This document shows, piece by piece, positions 1 to 9,551 of a DNA stretch of 64,000 nucleotides. How positions within the stretch are numbered: position 1 is the stretch's first letter; each line of letters starts with the position of its first letter. The translations under genes and the position numbers were made by a program. Under the pieces are notes generated by a model. It had not been told where the DNA came from. It saw only the letters and a list, made by a program, of their open reading frames with translations, and did not search any database. The DNA lies in the IMG/VR virus record IMGVR_UViG_3300032240_001244, positions 23,182 through 87,181 of that record; one strand, given 5' to 3'. Source of the stretch: a virus.

Positions 1-1
1 T

Positions 2-553
2 AAAGATTTTAGTAGCGCTTATTTGAGGGCATTTCCACTTGCTGCGTACGATGCAAATAGAAAAATAGACTATAGAAGAGACAATATGAATAACCCAATA
101 GTATTAACTAAGGTTATATCTGAAATGTCTCTATATAAAGCCATGGGATCCGTCAATTCCGAAGTAGGTATGGCGTTTAATAATGAAGCCAATAAAGTTA
201 TAAGCGGAATACAAACCTATATAATAAATCCAGATCCTACTATATCTGTATCCAAAGCATCTACCTTAGATAAGCTTATATGGTATCCTGTGTTTACCAG
301 AGCTGGTGAGGCAGCTGCAACGACTGGGAATGTGATTGGATCTATTTGGGAGTGGGTAAAAGGAAATGGATTTAACTATGATAGTAACATATTAAATGAT
401 AGGAATTTTATATATAAGAGAAATGAAACAGTAAATACAACTATCTATAAAATAGATGTAGATCGTGCTATAGATGTAAATACTGGATTATTAAAAGGAC
501 CTATTACTAGTTTCTTTATTAGTGGGTATCAATATACAACACCTTCTTATTAA
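2..553 (+). CDS. Unknown protein, C-terminal part (cut by window edge)
   Basis: The frame is open from base 2 and ends at TAA 551-553, so the true start lies left of the window. A TTG at 23 is in frame but there is no reason to prefer it. About 183 residues are visible, rich in Asn, Thr, Ile and Tyr, with no cysteines, membrane segment or motif I recognise. The composition would suit a virion or baseplate protein, but that is only a guess. The next gene starts 8 bases downstream on the same strand, so the two probably share a transcript. Confidence 0.8.
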   Translation, partial: KDFSSAYLRAFPLAAYDANRKIDYRRDNMNNPIVLTKVISEMSLYKAMGSVNSEVGMAFNNEANKVISGIQTYIINPDPTISVSKASTLDKLIWYPVFTRAGEAAATTGNVIGSIWEWVKGNGFNYDSNILNDRNFIYKRNETVNTTIYKIDVDRAIDVNTGLLKGPITSFFISGYQYTTPSY

Positions 554-561
554 AATTAATA

Positions 562-1077
562 ATGTATTACCCTAAATCAGAAATAGCATTAGTATCAAGT
601 ACCACAGGTACACAACTTCTTGTAAAAAAGACTAAGAAACCATATACAGGGGATTACTATATAACTAATGATGGTAGATTTTTTTCTGGTAAAGAGTATA
701 CAGTTACTACTCAAGAATTAGTACCAATAATAAAAAACTCTATTAAAAACAATGATGTTAAATCTTACGACTTTCACTACGCAATGCCATCTGATGATGA
801 TTATAATAAAGGATTCTTTATTCGATATACAATAAAAAGAGTAAATAGTGGATTTGAAACTATACTAGAAGTAGACCAAACAGAGTATGAAAGAGCTGTT
901 AAAGATCCCTTATATTCAGCAGTAAAGTTTTCCTGGAAATTAACAGGACCATTGTACACAACCCAACAAGGAATTCCAGGAATTGTAAACACCAATCAAA
1001 AAACATTAGAAGGATTGGAAAAATCCATACCGGGCATAACAAATTATTTTACAAATTTGGCACAGTACGCAAAATAA
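562..1077 (+). CDS. Hypothetical protein, 171 aa
   Basis: The ATG follows the previous stop by 8 bases in an A/T-rich leader without Shine-Dalgarno. The protein is soluble and beta-rich by composition, with many Thr, Tyr and Lys. The last 40 residues are rich in Gly, Pro and Asn and may form a flexible tail. I recognise no family. Its pairing with the upstream gene, and the new promoter after it, suggest it closes a late (possibly structural) operon before the replication module. Confidence 0.8.
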   Translation: MYYPKSEIALVSSTTGTQLLVKKTKKPYTGDYYITNDGRFFSGKEYTVTTQELVPIIKNSIKNNDVKSYDFHYAMPSDDDYNKGFFIRYTIKRVNSGFETILEVDQTEYERAVKDPLYSAVKFSWKLTGPLYTTQQGIPGIVNTNQKTLEGLEKSIPGITNYFTNLAQYAK

Positions 1078-1088
1078 CCTTATCTTTG
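1056..1088 (+). promoter_or_regulatory. Bacteroidota-type promoter before the PolA-like gene
   Basis: TTTG at 1056-1059 and TATCTTTG at 1081-1088, 21 bases apart, match the -33 and -7 elements of Bacteroidota housekeeping promoters (TAnnTTTG). The -7 box ends 16 bases before the GTG start at 1105. It lies in the gap between operons, as expected for the promoter of the replication module. Confidence 0.7.
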
Positions 1089-1104
1089 TACAAAGGTTAT
1101 AAAA

Positions 1105-2442
1105 GTGTATTACATAATAGAGACTGAAGAACAACTTCAGAAGTTTTCTACATACGATTTTACTAATTGTTTCATTGATGTAATTCCATCAAACGACAAC
1201 TGCCACCCTAAACTGGCAGACATTTCCTTATTATACATAAAGCCTTTTAGATCCAGAATGGGATTTATTCTATCCCTAGATCACACAGAAGCGTTTTCAT
1301 TGTCTAAAGACTCTGTAGAGGCCTTTATAATCAATAAGCTTGGTAATATTTACGCTATTGATGGAAAGAGGATGAGATACTTCACCAAAAGAGATAACGC
1401 CTTATATTGTCTTAAAATGGCCAAGTATTTAGCTACTGGAGAAGTTATAGACGAGTCTAAATTCAATACAACAGCGCACAACTTCTTTTGTCAGAAGTAT
1501 GAATATCGTTCTGACATAAATAAGATTATCCCGATAGCTAAACATTTTGAAAAGTATGAAAAGCTAGTTGCTTCTATTAAGATAGATCAGGCTTGGTTAA
1601 AAACTAAGTACTATAAACTGTACGGAGATATAGCCCCTAGACTATTTAATTCCATCGAATCTAATGGAATTAGTATAAATAATGACGTATTTTTCATTCA
1701 CTATACTCCAAAAGAGGCCTTAATGTCGGTTAAATCAGACAAAACCTATACTCAATATAACCTATATACAGCTACAGGCAGACCATCAAATGCATTTAAT
1801 GGTATCAATTATGGAGCCATTAACAAGACTGATGGTAGCAGAAAGTCTTTTATAGCCGGCAAAGATAGATTGGTTGAGTTTGATTACAGTTCGTATCATA
1901 TTCGTATATTAGCGTATCATATCGGATATGCTTTTGACGACGAAGACATCCATACTCATTTAGCCAAATACTATTTTGACAGTAAAGATATTACTAGATC
2001 TCAGTATGAAGAGAGTAAAGGATTGACTTTCAAACTTTTGTACACGGATTCAATTACAGAAGAGGTAAAAGATATACCTTTCTTTGCAAAAGTAAAAGAG
2101 TTTAAAGATCATTTATGGAGTGTTTATAAAAAACAGGGATATATTGAAAGTTTTTTATCAAAAAGACCAATTAGGGGTATAACTTCTAAGACCCAGGTTC
2201 TTCCTTTTATTTTACAAAACTATGAAACTGAGAGAAATATTCTTGTTTTAAATGATATTTTTAAATATCTTTGCGATAAGAAGTCTAAATTGATCCTGTA
2301 TAACTACGACTCTTTTCTTTTTGATTATAGTAAAGAGGATGGAAAACAGGCACTTTGTGACATACAGATGATTCTGGAACAGGATGGGTACAAAACATCT
2401 TGTAAATATGGCCAGAACTATCAGGAAATGAAGAATTTATAA
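1105..2442 (+). CDS. Divergent family A DNA polymerase-like protein without exonuclease domain
   Basis: GTG start, chosen because it is the first start after the promoter at 1081. The 445 residues carry a weakened polymerase I core. A TATGRPS element (about 222-228) precedes motif A (EFDYSSYHIRILAYH), whose aspartate is D260. Motif B keeps a Lys and an FxLLY segment but lacks the usual Arg four residues before the Lys, and the O-helix YG is YT. Motif C is NYDS (D402) instead of HDE. Both metal-binding aspartates therefore survive, while the nucleotide-selecting helix is changed. The first 130 residues show no exonuclease motifs. A second, complete PolA lies at 10198. It could be a specialised polymerase or terminal transferase-like enzyme, or a non-catalytic partner. 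Confidence 0.8.
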   Translation: MYYIIETEEQLQKFSTYDFTNCFIDVIPSNDNCHPKLADISLLYIKPFRSRMGFILSLDHTEAFSLSKDSVEAFIINKLGNIYAIDGKRMRYFTKRDNALYCLKMAKYLATGEVIDESKFNTTAHNFFCQKYEYRSDINKIIPIAKHFEKYEKLVASIKIDQAWLKTKYYKLYGDIAPRLFNSIESNGISINNDVFFIHYTPKEALMSVKSDKTYTQYNLYTATGRPSNAFNGINYGAINKTDGSRKSFIAGKDRLVEFDYSSYHIRILAYHIGYAFDDEDIHTHLAKYYFDSKDITRSQYEESKGLTFKLLYTDSITEEVKDIPFFAKVKEFKDHLWSVYKKQGYIESFLSKRPIRGITSKTQVLPFILQNYETERNILVLNDIFKYLCDKKSKLILYNYDSFLFDYSKEDGKQALCDIQMILEQDGYKTSCKYGQNYQEMKNL

Positions 2443-2472
2443 AATTTTACCGTTTTTATTAGATATTTATAT

Positions 2473-2907
2473 ATGCACAATAATATTTTTGATTTAACTT
2501 ACGATTACTTGAACAAGCTTTTTTGCACGTTTACAAAAAAAGAAGACTTAAATGTCACCATATCTGATATAAAAACCAGATATGAAGTAATCTATTCTAA
2601 AATATTCATACTAGAAACGGACAATGACAATGAATATGTGTGCACATATAACATTGACAGCGACAATATCAATAAGAATAATGTCCTTCCTAACACAATC
2701 CTTATGCACCGCCGTAAAGAATGCAATGTTCTTTATACAATAAACTCTCTGAATAAGCTTATAGAATCTCTTAATGGCGGAGTTAGGGATAATAATTACA
2801 AGGTTAACTGGAAAGACTATGAAAATAGCATACTGCTTACCCAGAAAGACCAGTTCGTACAACTTAAGACTAAGATCCACGATATAGTTAATGTGGATAA
2901 AAAATAA
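2473..2907 (+). CDS. Hypothetical protein, 144 aa
   Basis: Begins 30 bases after the polymerase-like gene in an A/T-rich leader. Asn- and Asp-rich soluble protein with a possible long C-terminal helix; no motif recognised. Cysteines are scattered and do not form a zinc pattern. It sits between the PolA-like gene and the SSB gene, which has its own promoter starting at the end of this ORF, so a replication role is possible but not shown. Confidence 0.75.
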   Translation: MHNNIFDLTYDYLNKLFCTFTKKEDLNVTISDIKTRYEVIYSKIFILETDNDNEYVCTYNIDSDNINKNNVLPNTILMHRRKECNVLYTINSLNKLIESLNGGVRDNNYKVNWKDYENSILLTQKDQFVQLKTKIHDIVNVDKK

Positions 2908-2938
2908 TTTGGAATAGTAAATATATTCCTTACTTTTG
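2908..2938 (+). promoter_or_regulatory. Bacteroidota-type promoter for the SSB-recombinase operon
   Basis: TTTG at 2908-2911 and TACTTTTG at 2931-2938 with a 19-base spacer fit the -33/-7 consensus. It sits 26 bases before the SSB start. An extra promoter here is reasonable because single-strand binding protein is needed in large amounts. Confidence 0.65.
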
Positions 2939-2964
2939 TTCTTCACTTTTAAAAAAAACAAGTT

Positions 2965-3837
2965 ATGTCCAAGATTGATTTGATCAAAGAAAGACTGAAT
3001 AAGCTACAGTCTAAAAACTCAGGCTCTGCATTTGAAAAGATTGATTTCACAACAATTTTCTGGAAACCAAAGTTAGGTAAGCAAGTAGTTAGGATCTTAC
3101 CTAGAAAAACAAACAAAGACTTCCCATTTTCAGAAGTAAGCTTCCATCAGTACAACATTTTCAAAAAGAATGTTTACAGTCTTGAAAACTTCGGTGAGAA
3201 AGATCCGGTAGTTCAATTGATGCGTGAACTTTATGATGAGAACACAGAAGAAAGCAAAGACTTGGCTCGTAAGCTTAGGCCTCGTACTAAATTCTTTGCA
3301 CAAGTATTAGTTCGTGGTGAAGAAGGTTTGGGTGCTAGACTTTGGGAGTTTAACAAAACTACCTACGAGAAATTGCTTAGCATCATGGCTGATGATGATT
3401 TCGGTGATGTATCAGATGTAACAGAAGGTACTGATCTTACTGTAGAAGGTTACAATGATGTAATTAAGATTGGTAAGCGTGATGTAAACTATGTTGCCGT
3501 TAACGTAACTCCAAAGAGAAACATTTCTTCTATTTCTGAAGATGCTGCTCTGGTACAAAAAGTACTGGAAAATCAAAAAGAGATTACTGAAATTTACAAG
3601 AAGTACTCTTATGATGAAATTAAGAAGATGCTTCATGATTACATTAATCCACAAGAAGCACAATCTGAAGAAGTCTCAACTCCTACAGTAGAGGCAGCAG
3701 CCCCTGTTGCATCAAATGATGATGAGGATACTCCACCATTCGATGGTCCTTACAAATCAGTAACTCCTGAAGCAACAGCTCCAAAGCCTAGCTCAGTAGC
3801 GTCTAAGTTTGACGATTTATTTGGAGAAGAAAATTAA
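2965..3837 (+). CDS. Single-stranded DNA-binding protein, T4 gp32-like
   Basis: The 290-residue protein has the gp32 layout. A basic N-terminal stretch precedes an OB-type core with the (R/V)RILP...F.E.SFHQY segment near residues 42-66. A DPV...LRPR region (about 80-112) follows, then a strongly acidic flexible tail with DDEDTPPFD and a terminal FDDLFGEEN. Such tails recruit replication partners in gp32 and bacterial SSB. There are no cysteines, so the zinc site of T4 gp32 is missing. It is followed directly by uvsX, as in many T4-like replication modules. Confidence 0.88.
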   Translation: MSKIDLIKERLNKLQSKNSGSAFEKIDFTTIFWKPKLGKQVVRILPRKTNKDFPFSEVSFHQYNIFKKNVYSLENFGEKDPVVQLMRELYDENTEESKDLARKLRPRTKFFAQVLVRGEEGLGARLWEFNKTTYEKLLSIMADDDFGDVSDVTEGTDLTVEGYNDVIKIGKRDVNYVAVNVTPKRNISSISEDAALVQKVLENQKEITEIYKKYSYDEIKKMLHDYINPQEAQSEEVSTPTVEAAAPVASNDDEDTPPFDGPYKSVTPEATAPKPSSVASKFDDLFGEEN

Positions 3838-3849
3838 AAAAAATAACAT

Positions 3850-4968
3850 ATGGCAGATTCAAAGAACATTAAAGGTGCTGTAGCAAGCGCTTTAGGTAAA
3901 GGTGTATCCTTTAATTTAGAGAATTTTAAGAAATCAAAGAATTTAACTGAAAATATCGCCTATAAGAAACAAGAATGGATTCCATTATCAGAAGCTTTTC
4001 AACAGGCAATAAGTTTGCCAGGACTTCCTCATGGGCACGTTATTAATCTTAGAGGTCATAGTGATACCGGAAAAACTACAGCACTTATCGAAGCAGCTGT
4101 TAGCGTGCAGAAGATGGGCAAACTCCCAGTCTTTATCATCACTGAGATGAAATGGGATTGGAGTCATGCCAAGATCATGGGATTTGAAGTAGATACTAAA
4201 GTGAATCAAGTAGTAAATGAGGATACAGGAGAAGTTACTCAAACAATATCTTATGAAGGCAACTTTATTTACATAGATAAGGATAGTATAACTACCGTAG
4301 AAGATGTAGCTGCCTTTATCATGGATTTACTTGATGAACAAGCAAAAGGAAAGCTTCCCTATGATCTTGTATTTCTTTGGGATTCAGTAGGATCCTTACC
4401 ATGTAAGATGTCTATAGAATCTAACAAAAATAATAATGAGTGGAACGCAGGAGCTATGTCTCAACAGTTTGGAAATTTTATAAATCAAAGAATTGTTGGT
4501 TCTAGAAAAGAAAGCTCTAAGTATACAAACACGCTTATTGCTGTAAACAAAGTATGGGTAGAAAAACCAACTACATATGGTGAGATGCCTAAGCTAAAGA
4601 ACAAAGGAGGAAACACAATGTTCTTTGACTCTACAATAGTAGTAACTTTTGGTAATTCTACTGGAGCAGGTACCAACAAGATCAAAGCCACTAAAAATGG
4701 TAAAGATGTTGAGTTTGCAAAAAGGACTAAGATTGCAGTGGACAAAAATCATATCAATGGTGTAACTACCACTGGTAAAATTATTGCAACTCCCCATGGA
4801 TTTATCATAGATGATAAAAAATATATTGACGCTTATAAGAAAGAACATTCAGCAGAGTGGTTGAAAATTCTTGGAAGCGAAGACTTTGATATAATAGAAG
4901 AAATAGATAATGGTGATATGATAGATAATCATGGAGATGCTACCATTAATAATTTAGGAAATGAATAA
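3850..4968 (+). CDS. uvsX: UvsX/RecA-type recombinase
   Basis: A strand-exchange ATPase that would coat ssDNA during recombination-dependent replication. The Walker A motif GHSDTGKT lies near residues 68-76 and the Walker B strand ends VFLWDS with D178. The L2-like MSQQFGNFINQRI segment and a C-terminal KNHINGV...TPHGF region fit UvsX/RecA folds. At 372 residues it is close to T4 UvsX. It starts 12 bases after the SSB stop and its last codons overlap the 5' nuclease gene by 8 bases, so translation of the two is probably coupled. Confidence 0.9.
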   Translation: MADSKNIKGAVASALGKGVSFNLENFKKSKNLTENIAYKKQEWIPLSEAFQQAISLPGLPHGHVINLRGHSDTGKTTALIEAAVSVQKMGKLPVFIITEMKWDWSHAKIMGFEVDTKVNQVVNEDTGEVTQTISYEGNFIYIDKDSITTVEDVAAFIMDLLDEQAKGKLPYDLVFLWDSVGSLPCKMSIESNKNNNEWNAGAMSQQFGNFINQRIVGSRKESSKYTNTLIAVNKVWVEKPTTYGEMPKLKNKGGNTMFFDSTIVVTFGNSTGAGTNKIKATKNGKDVEFAKRTKIAVDKNHINGVTTTGKIIATPHGFIIDDKKYIDAYKKEHSAEWLKILGSEDFDIIEEIDNGDMIDNHGDATINNLGNE

Positions 4969-5998
4969 GGATAGACTCCTTGACATATTTTCTAAACTCA
5001 AAAACGATGAGAAGCCTACTAATCTACACTACAATAGTAAAGTGTTGATTATAGATGGGATGAATACATTCCTTAGAAGCTTCGCAGTTGTTAATAGGAT
5101 AAACCTAGCAGGTAATGATGTAGGTGGGTTGATTGGATTTTTGAAATCACTTGGACATGCAATAAAACTGTTATCCCCGACTCGTGTAGTAATCGTCTTT
5201 GACGGTGAAGGCGGGTCGGGAAACAGAAAATATCTTTACAGCCAATACAAAGGAAATAGAGATACCGGGAGAATTATGAACTATAAATCCTTCCAGACAA
5301 AAGATGCAGAAGATGATTCCAAATACAACCAGATAACCAGACTGGTAGACTATCTACATTTTTTACCTGTGTCTTTACTATCTTTTGATAAGCTTGAGGC
5401 AGATGATGTAATGGGATATTTAGCAGGAAGAATCTATAAAGATTATAAGGATTCTCAAGTATACCTCATGTCTTCAGACAATGACTTTATGCAGTTAGTA
5501 AACGATAGAGTTAAAGTATATAGTCCAACAAAGAAAAAGATATATGGGGTTGAGAATGTGTTAGAAGATTTTGGTATACATCCAGACAACTTCTTATTGT
5601 ACAAAGCTCTAGTAGGAGACACATCAGACAATATACCTGGAGTAAATGGATTAGGTGAAAAGAATGTAGTGAAGCTTTTTGAATTTATATCAAAGCCAGA
5701 AAGAAAAACATTACAGGACGTTTATCAGGTATGCGAAAATCCCCCTAAGAAGTCAGCACTATATGAAAGAATATTGAATGTTAGTAAGCAAGTAGAAATT
5801 TTCTATAAGATTATGAACATCATGGAACCTAATATATCTGAAGATACGATTGTAGAAATTATGGAAAAATACCATACTAAGGCTCCGGCTTTGAATAAGT
5901 ATGATTTCATGAAACTATATAATCATGATAAAATGGGAGATGCTATACCGCATTTAGATCTATGGATAAATTTATATTCCACATTGAACAATTATTAA
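4961..5998 (+). CDS. 5'-3' exonuclease / flap endonuclease (PIN and H3TH domains)
   Basis: Removes RNA primers and 5' flaps at replication forks, like T4 RNase H or the PolA N-terminal domain. Visible motifs: VLIIDGMN (about 28-35), FDGEGGSGNRK, EADDVM (146-151), SSDNDFMQL, and the helix-three-turn-helix GDTSDNIPG...LGEKN (219-235). These are the acidic metal ligands and DNA-binding loop of the family. The full-length PolA at 10198 lacks such a domain, so this gene supplies the missing activity. Confidence 0.9.
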   Translation: MNKDRLLDIFSKLKNDEKPTNLHYNSKVLIIDGMNTFLRSFAVVNRINLAGNDVGGLIGFLKSLGHAIKLLSPTRVVIVFDGEGGSGNRKYLYSQYKGNRDTGRIMNYKSFQTKDAEDDSKYNQITRLVDYLHFLPVSLLSFDKLEADDVMGYLAGRIYKDYKDSQVYLMSSDNDFMQLVNDRVKVYSPTKKKIYGVENVLEDFGIHPDNFLLYKALVGDTSDNIPGVNGLGEKNVVKLFEFISKPERKTLQDVYQVCENPPKKSALYERILNVSKQVEIFYKIMNIMEPNISEDTIVEIMEKYHTKAPALNKYDFMKLYNHDKMGDAIPHLDLWINLYSTLNNY

Positions 5999-6005
5999 AT
6001 AAGTT

Positions 6006-7358
6006 ATGACGCAGCAAAGATTGACAAGTTATGGACATCAATTTCAAATAAAAGTTCTATACTCCTTACTAAACGACAAACAGTTTCTTCAAAACATAGC
6101 AGATGTGATCACAGCTGAGTATTTTGAATCTCCTGCTCACAAGTGGATTATTGGGACTATTCTTGAGTATTATAGCAAATATCATACGTACCCTACTATG
6201 GAAGTTCTCAAGATAGAACTTAAGAAGGAGAAGAATGAAGTATTACAAATATCAATAAAGGAAGAACTTAAGCAAGCTTACACAGCAACTCAAGATGATA
6301 TTGATTATGTAAAAGAAGAGTTCTTCAACTTTTGTAAAAACCAAAAGCTTAAGGATGCACTATTATCATCCGTAGACCTTCTTACAAGCGGAGAGTTTGA
6401 AGGAATCAGAAAGATCATTGACGAAGCACTGAGAGCAGGTGCTACAAAAGAAATAGGACACGAGTACGATAAGGATATCGAGTCCAGATTTAGAGAAGAA
6501 GAAGATAGGAAGATCCCATTCCCATGGAAAGTATTTAACGATATTACAGATGGAGGAATAGGTGGAAGTAATCTAATGCTTCTGTTTGCACCTCCTGGTA
6601 TTGGTAAATCTACTGTGGTTTGTAATATTGCATCTCACTGTCTTAAGATGGGATACAACGTAGTGTACTACACATTAGAGCTGGATGAAAGATATGTAGG
6701 CAAAAAAATTGACTCTATTCTTACTGGAGTAGAAGTTAAGATGCTAAAGTTTCACCGTAAAGAAGTAGAAACTGCCGTTAAAAACCTTAAGGGAAAGATT
6801 GTGATTAAGGAATATTCACCTGGCAGGGCCTCCCTAAGCACTATAGAATCCCATATAAAGCAATTAGAAGCCAATAATGACTTCATCCCTGATTTGATTA
6901 TAATAGACTACCCAGATCTTTTAAAGCCTCGTAAATCGAGGAAAGAAAGCAAAGAAGAACTAGATGACATCTACACTGATCTAAAAGGAATGGCTAAAGA
7001 TCTTAAGATCCCATTTGTATGCCCCTCTCAGATTAATCGTATGGGAGCCAAGGATGAGATCATTGAAGGAGATAAAGTAGCCGGAAGTTTCCAAAAGATG
7101 ATGATTGCCGATCTAAGCGTATCATTGTCTAGGCGTAGAAAAGATAAAATAAATGGCACTGGAAGGTTCCACATCATGAAATCCAGACTAGGTCCAGATG
7201 GACAAACTTATGCCGCCAAAATAGACTTGAACAAAGGGTTTATTGATATATCAGAAGATCTTTATGAGGAAGAGTCTGATGGTGAGGACGTTGGGTCCAA
7301 AGGAGACTTTAGTTCAGATGATATGTCTTTGCTAAAGAAAAAGTTCCTTAAAGCATAA
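6006..7358 (+). CDS. Replicative DNA helicase, DnaB/T4 gp41 type
   Basis: A 450-residue hexameric helicase candidate. An N-terminal helical domain (about 1-150) resembles the DnaB primase-interacting region. It is followed by a RecA-like core with Walker A APPGIGKST (about 195-203), a TLELD segment and Walker B LIIIDYPDLL (D near 301). Next come a CPSQINR sensor-like motif and a SLSRRRKDKINGTG arginine-rich segment. The C-terminus is acidic. It closes the uvsX-nuclease-helicase operon, ahead of a terminator-like hairpin. No primase was found in the window. Confidence 0.88.
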   Translation: MTQQRLTSYGHQFQIKVLYSLLNDKQFLQNIADVITAEYFESPAHKWIIGTILEYYSKYHTYPTMEVLKIELKKEKNEVLQISIKEELKQAYTATQDDIDYVKEEFFNFCKNQKLKDALLSSVDLLTSGEFEGIRKIIDEALRAGATKEIGHEYDKDIESRFREEEDRKIPFPWKVFNDITDGGIGGSNLMLLFAPPGIGKSTVVCNIASHCLKMGYNVVYYTLELDERYVGKKIDSILTGVEVKMLKFHRKEVETAVKNLKGKIVIKEYSPGRASLSTIESHIKQLEANNDFIPDLIIIDYPDLLKPRKSRKESKEELDDIYTDLKGMAKDLKIPFVCPSQINRMGAKDEIIEGDKVAGSFQKMMIADLSVSLSRRRKDKINGTGRFHIMKSRLGPDGQTYAAKIDLNKGFIDISEDLYEEESDGEDVGSKGDFSSDDMSLLKKKFLKA

Positions 7359-7384
7359 TCTCATAAGCATCAAAAAAGTGGCAA

Positions 7385-7413
7385 AAAAAAAGCTGAGCAA
7401 GTCAACTTTTTTT
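7385..7413 (+). terminator. Possible bidirectional terminator after the helicase gene
   Basis: An A-run followed by G, and its complement C plus T-run, pair around a TGA/TCA stem with one internal mismatch and a GCAAG loop. The 3' side ends in seven T. The G/C content of the stem is low, so strength is uncertain, but the position at the operon end fits. Confidence 0.5.
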
Positions 7414-7466
7414 CCATTTTCAGTGGGTATTTATTTTTACCTTTACAAAAATTTAAAACAAAAAAC

Positions 7467-9320
7467 ATGGAATTAGGATCGGAGATACTAAGTCAAATTA
7501 CTATTTTTTCAAAGTACGCCAAGTACATCCCTGAAGTAAAAAGAAGAGAAACATGGGAAGAAATAGTAACTAGATATGAGGTTATGTTAATGCAAAAGTT
7601 CCCAACTTTAAAGAAAGAAATAATGGGGAACGCTAGTTATATAGTGGATAAAAAAGTACTCCCATCAATGAGAGCCTTACAGTTTTCAGGAACAGCAGCT
7701 GAAGTAAACAACGCACGTATATACAACTGCTGCTACCTTCCAATGGATAGCGTGCATTGTTTTTCAGAATCTATGTTTCTATTGCTTGGAGGTACCGGAG
7801 TAGGATATTCCGTACAGTTTCAACACGTAGAAAAGCTACCAGAAATTATAAAGCCAGTAAAACAAAAAAGATATTTAGTACAGGATAGTATTATTGGATG
7901 GGCTGATGCTGTAAAAGTATTGATGAAATCCTATTTTGGTAAAGGAGCTAAACCCACATTTGACTACAGAGATGTACGTCCTAAAGGAGCTAGGCTTATT
8001 ACTGCAGGCGGTAAAGCACCTGGACCAGAACCTCTTAAGATCTGTCTTACGCATATAGAAGCTATCTTAGATCGTAAACAAAACGGTGAGAAGCTGACTA
8101 CCTTAGAAGTACACGATATCATGTGCCATATTGCTAATAGTGTATTATCAGGAGGCATTAGAAGGGCTGCTATGATTGCATTGTTTAGCCACGATGATGA
8201 AGAAATGCTTACTTGTAAATACGGTAATTGGTGGGAGCTGAATGAACAAAGAGGAAGGTCAAATAACTCTGCAGTATTGGAAAGAGGTCAGATTACAGAA
8301 GAACAGTTTAAAGCTTTGTGGAAGAAGATAGAGTTGAGTAATTCTGGAGAGCCAGGATTCTATTGGACAAAGAATGCTGAGTGGGGAACTAACCCATGCT
8401 GCGAAATAGCTTTGCGTCCATATCAATTCTGTAACCTGTGTGAGGTTAATGTATCTGATATCAAAGATGAACAGGATCTATTTGATAGAGTGCGTGTAGC
8501 TGCGTTCTTTGGAACTCTACAAGCGTCATTCACTGATTTCCACTACCTCCGTCCTATATGGCAGAAAACTACTGAAAAAGATGCATTGCTTGGAATAGGC
8601 ATGACAGGTATAGGAAGTGGTGAGATCCTTAAATACGATCTTGAAAAAGCTGCTGAGATTGCAAAAGAAGTAAATGCAGAGTACGCAGATCTTATAGGTA
8701 TTAACAGAGCGGCTCGTGTAACTTGCATAAAGCCATCAGGAACAACATCTTGTGTATTGGGTACTGCTTCTGGAATACATGCATGGCATAATGACTATTA
8801 TCTCAGAACAGTAAGATTTAATAAGAGTGAAGATATTGCTAAGTATCTTATTGCAAACCATCCTGAGATGTGTGAAGACGATGTGTTGAGATCTCATGAT
8901 ACATTGTGTGCAAGAATCCCTATCAAAGCACCAGAAGGATCAATAATGAGAAGTGAAACTCCAATAGAGTTGTTGGAAAGAGTAAAGCACTTCTCAGTTA
9001 ATTGGATTAAGAGTGGCCATAGGAATGGATATAATACTCACAACGTATCAGCTACCGTATCTCTTAAAGAAGATGAATGGCTGCCAGTAGGAGAATGGAT
9101 GTGGAAAAACAGGGAACATTATAACGGTTTGTCAGTACTACCTTATTGGGGAGGTACTTATCAACAGGCTCCTTTTGAAGATATTACTAAAGAGGAGTAT
9201 GAAGAAAGAGTAAGCCGTCTTACTTCTATGGACTTGACTAGTATTGTAGAAGAAGATGATACTGTAAACTTTGGGGCGATCGCAGCTTGCAGTGGTGCCA
9301 ACTGTAGCGTAGAACAGTAA
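7467..9320 (+). CDS. nrdJ: Adenosylcobalamin-dependent (class II) ribonucleotide reductase
   Basis: Makes deoxynucleotides for phage DNA using B12. The 617 residues match the monomeric RTPR type. They include an N-terminal YNCCYLP region (substrate-site cysteine), GGTGVGYSVQ, SGGIRRAA, SNSGEPGF and the radical-site NPCCEIAL...CNLCEVN segment. KPSGTTS and a cysteine pair in the last residues (CSGANC), likely the redox tail, complete the pattern. It is shorter than the well-known Lactobacillus enzyme (about 740). The leader at 7425-7460 contains a weak TACCTTTA promoter-like box. Transcript order with dut and polA supports a DNA precursor role. Confidence 0.9.
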   Translation: MELGSEILSQITIFSKYAKYIPEVKRRETWEEIVTRYEVMLMQKFPTLKKEIMGNASYIVDKKVLPSMRALQFSGTAAEVNNARIYNCCYLPMDSVHCFSESMFLLLGGTGVGYSVQFQHVEKLPEIIKPVKQKRYLVQDSIIGWADAVKVLMKSYFGKGAKPTFDYRDVRPKGARLITAGGKAPGPEPLKICLTHIEAILDRKQNGEKLTTLEVHDIMCHIANSVLSGGIRRAAMIALFSHDDEEMLTCKYGNWWELNEQRGRSNNSAVLERGQITEEQFKALWKKIELSNSGEPGFYWTKNAEWGTNPCCEIALRPYQFCNLCEVNVSDIKDEQDLFDRVRVAAFFGTLQASFTDFHYLRPIWQKTTEKDALLGIGMTGIGSGEILKYDLEKAAEIAKEVNAEYADLIGINRAARVTCIKPSGTTSCVLGTASGIHAWHNDYYLRTVRFNKSEDIAKYLIANHPEMCEDDVLRSHDTLCARIPIKAPEGSIMRSETPIELLERVKHFSVNWIKSGHRNGYNTHNVSATVSLKEDEWLPVGEWMWKNREHYNGLSVLPYWGGTYQQAPFEDITKEEYEERVSRLTSMDLTSIVEEDDTVNFGAIAACSGANCSVEQ

Positions 9321-9345
9321 ATTTTTTAAATAATGCATTTTCAAA

Positions 9346-9525
9346 GTGTCGAACAGTAAATTACAAAAAGGGATTGATTATTATATAGATGAGCAGACTG
9401 GGTACATCGTACTCACTGCTCTCTATCTTTCCCAAAGAGGAGTATGCTGTGGTAACGGTTGTAAAGAATGCTGTTATGATCCAAAATGGACAAAAGGAAA
9501 TAAAAATTTGATACAACAAGAATAA
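9346..9525 (+). CDS. Small cysteine-rich DUF5522-like protein, 59 aa
   Basis: Translation from the GTG at 9346 (an in-frame stop lies 12 bases upstream, so no longer start exists) gives a protein with YYIDEQTGYIVLT then RGVCCGNGCKECCYDP. This matches the small Bacteroidota family DUF5522, whose signature is a tyrosine-rich strand, T..Y/L..RG and CCGNGCRHCPY. Here the usual HCPY is ECCY. Function is unknown; the cysteines could bind metal. It lies 25 bases after nrdJ. Confidence 0.72.
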   Translation: MSNSKLQKGIDYYIDEQTGYIVLTALYLSQRGVCCGNGCKECCYDPKWTKGNKNLIQQE

Positions 9526-9537
9526 TATCTATATTTG
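9507..9537 (+). promoter_or_regulatory. Bacteroidota-type promoter before 9552
   Basis: TTTG at 9507-9510 and TATATTTG at 9530-9537, 19 bases apart, fit the -33/-7 pattern. The -33 element lies in the end of the DUF5522-like gene, and the ATG of the next gene follows the -7 box by 14 bases. It would drive the small membrane gene, dut and polA. Confidence 0.65.
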
Positions 9538-9551
9538 TTAAAATTAATGTT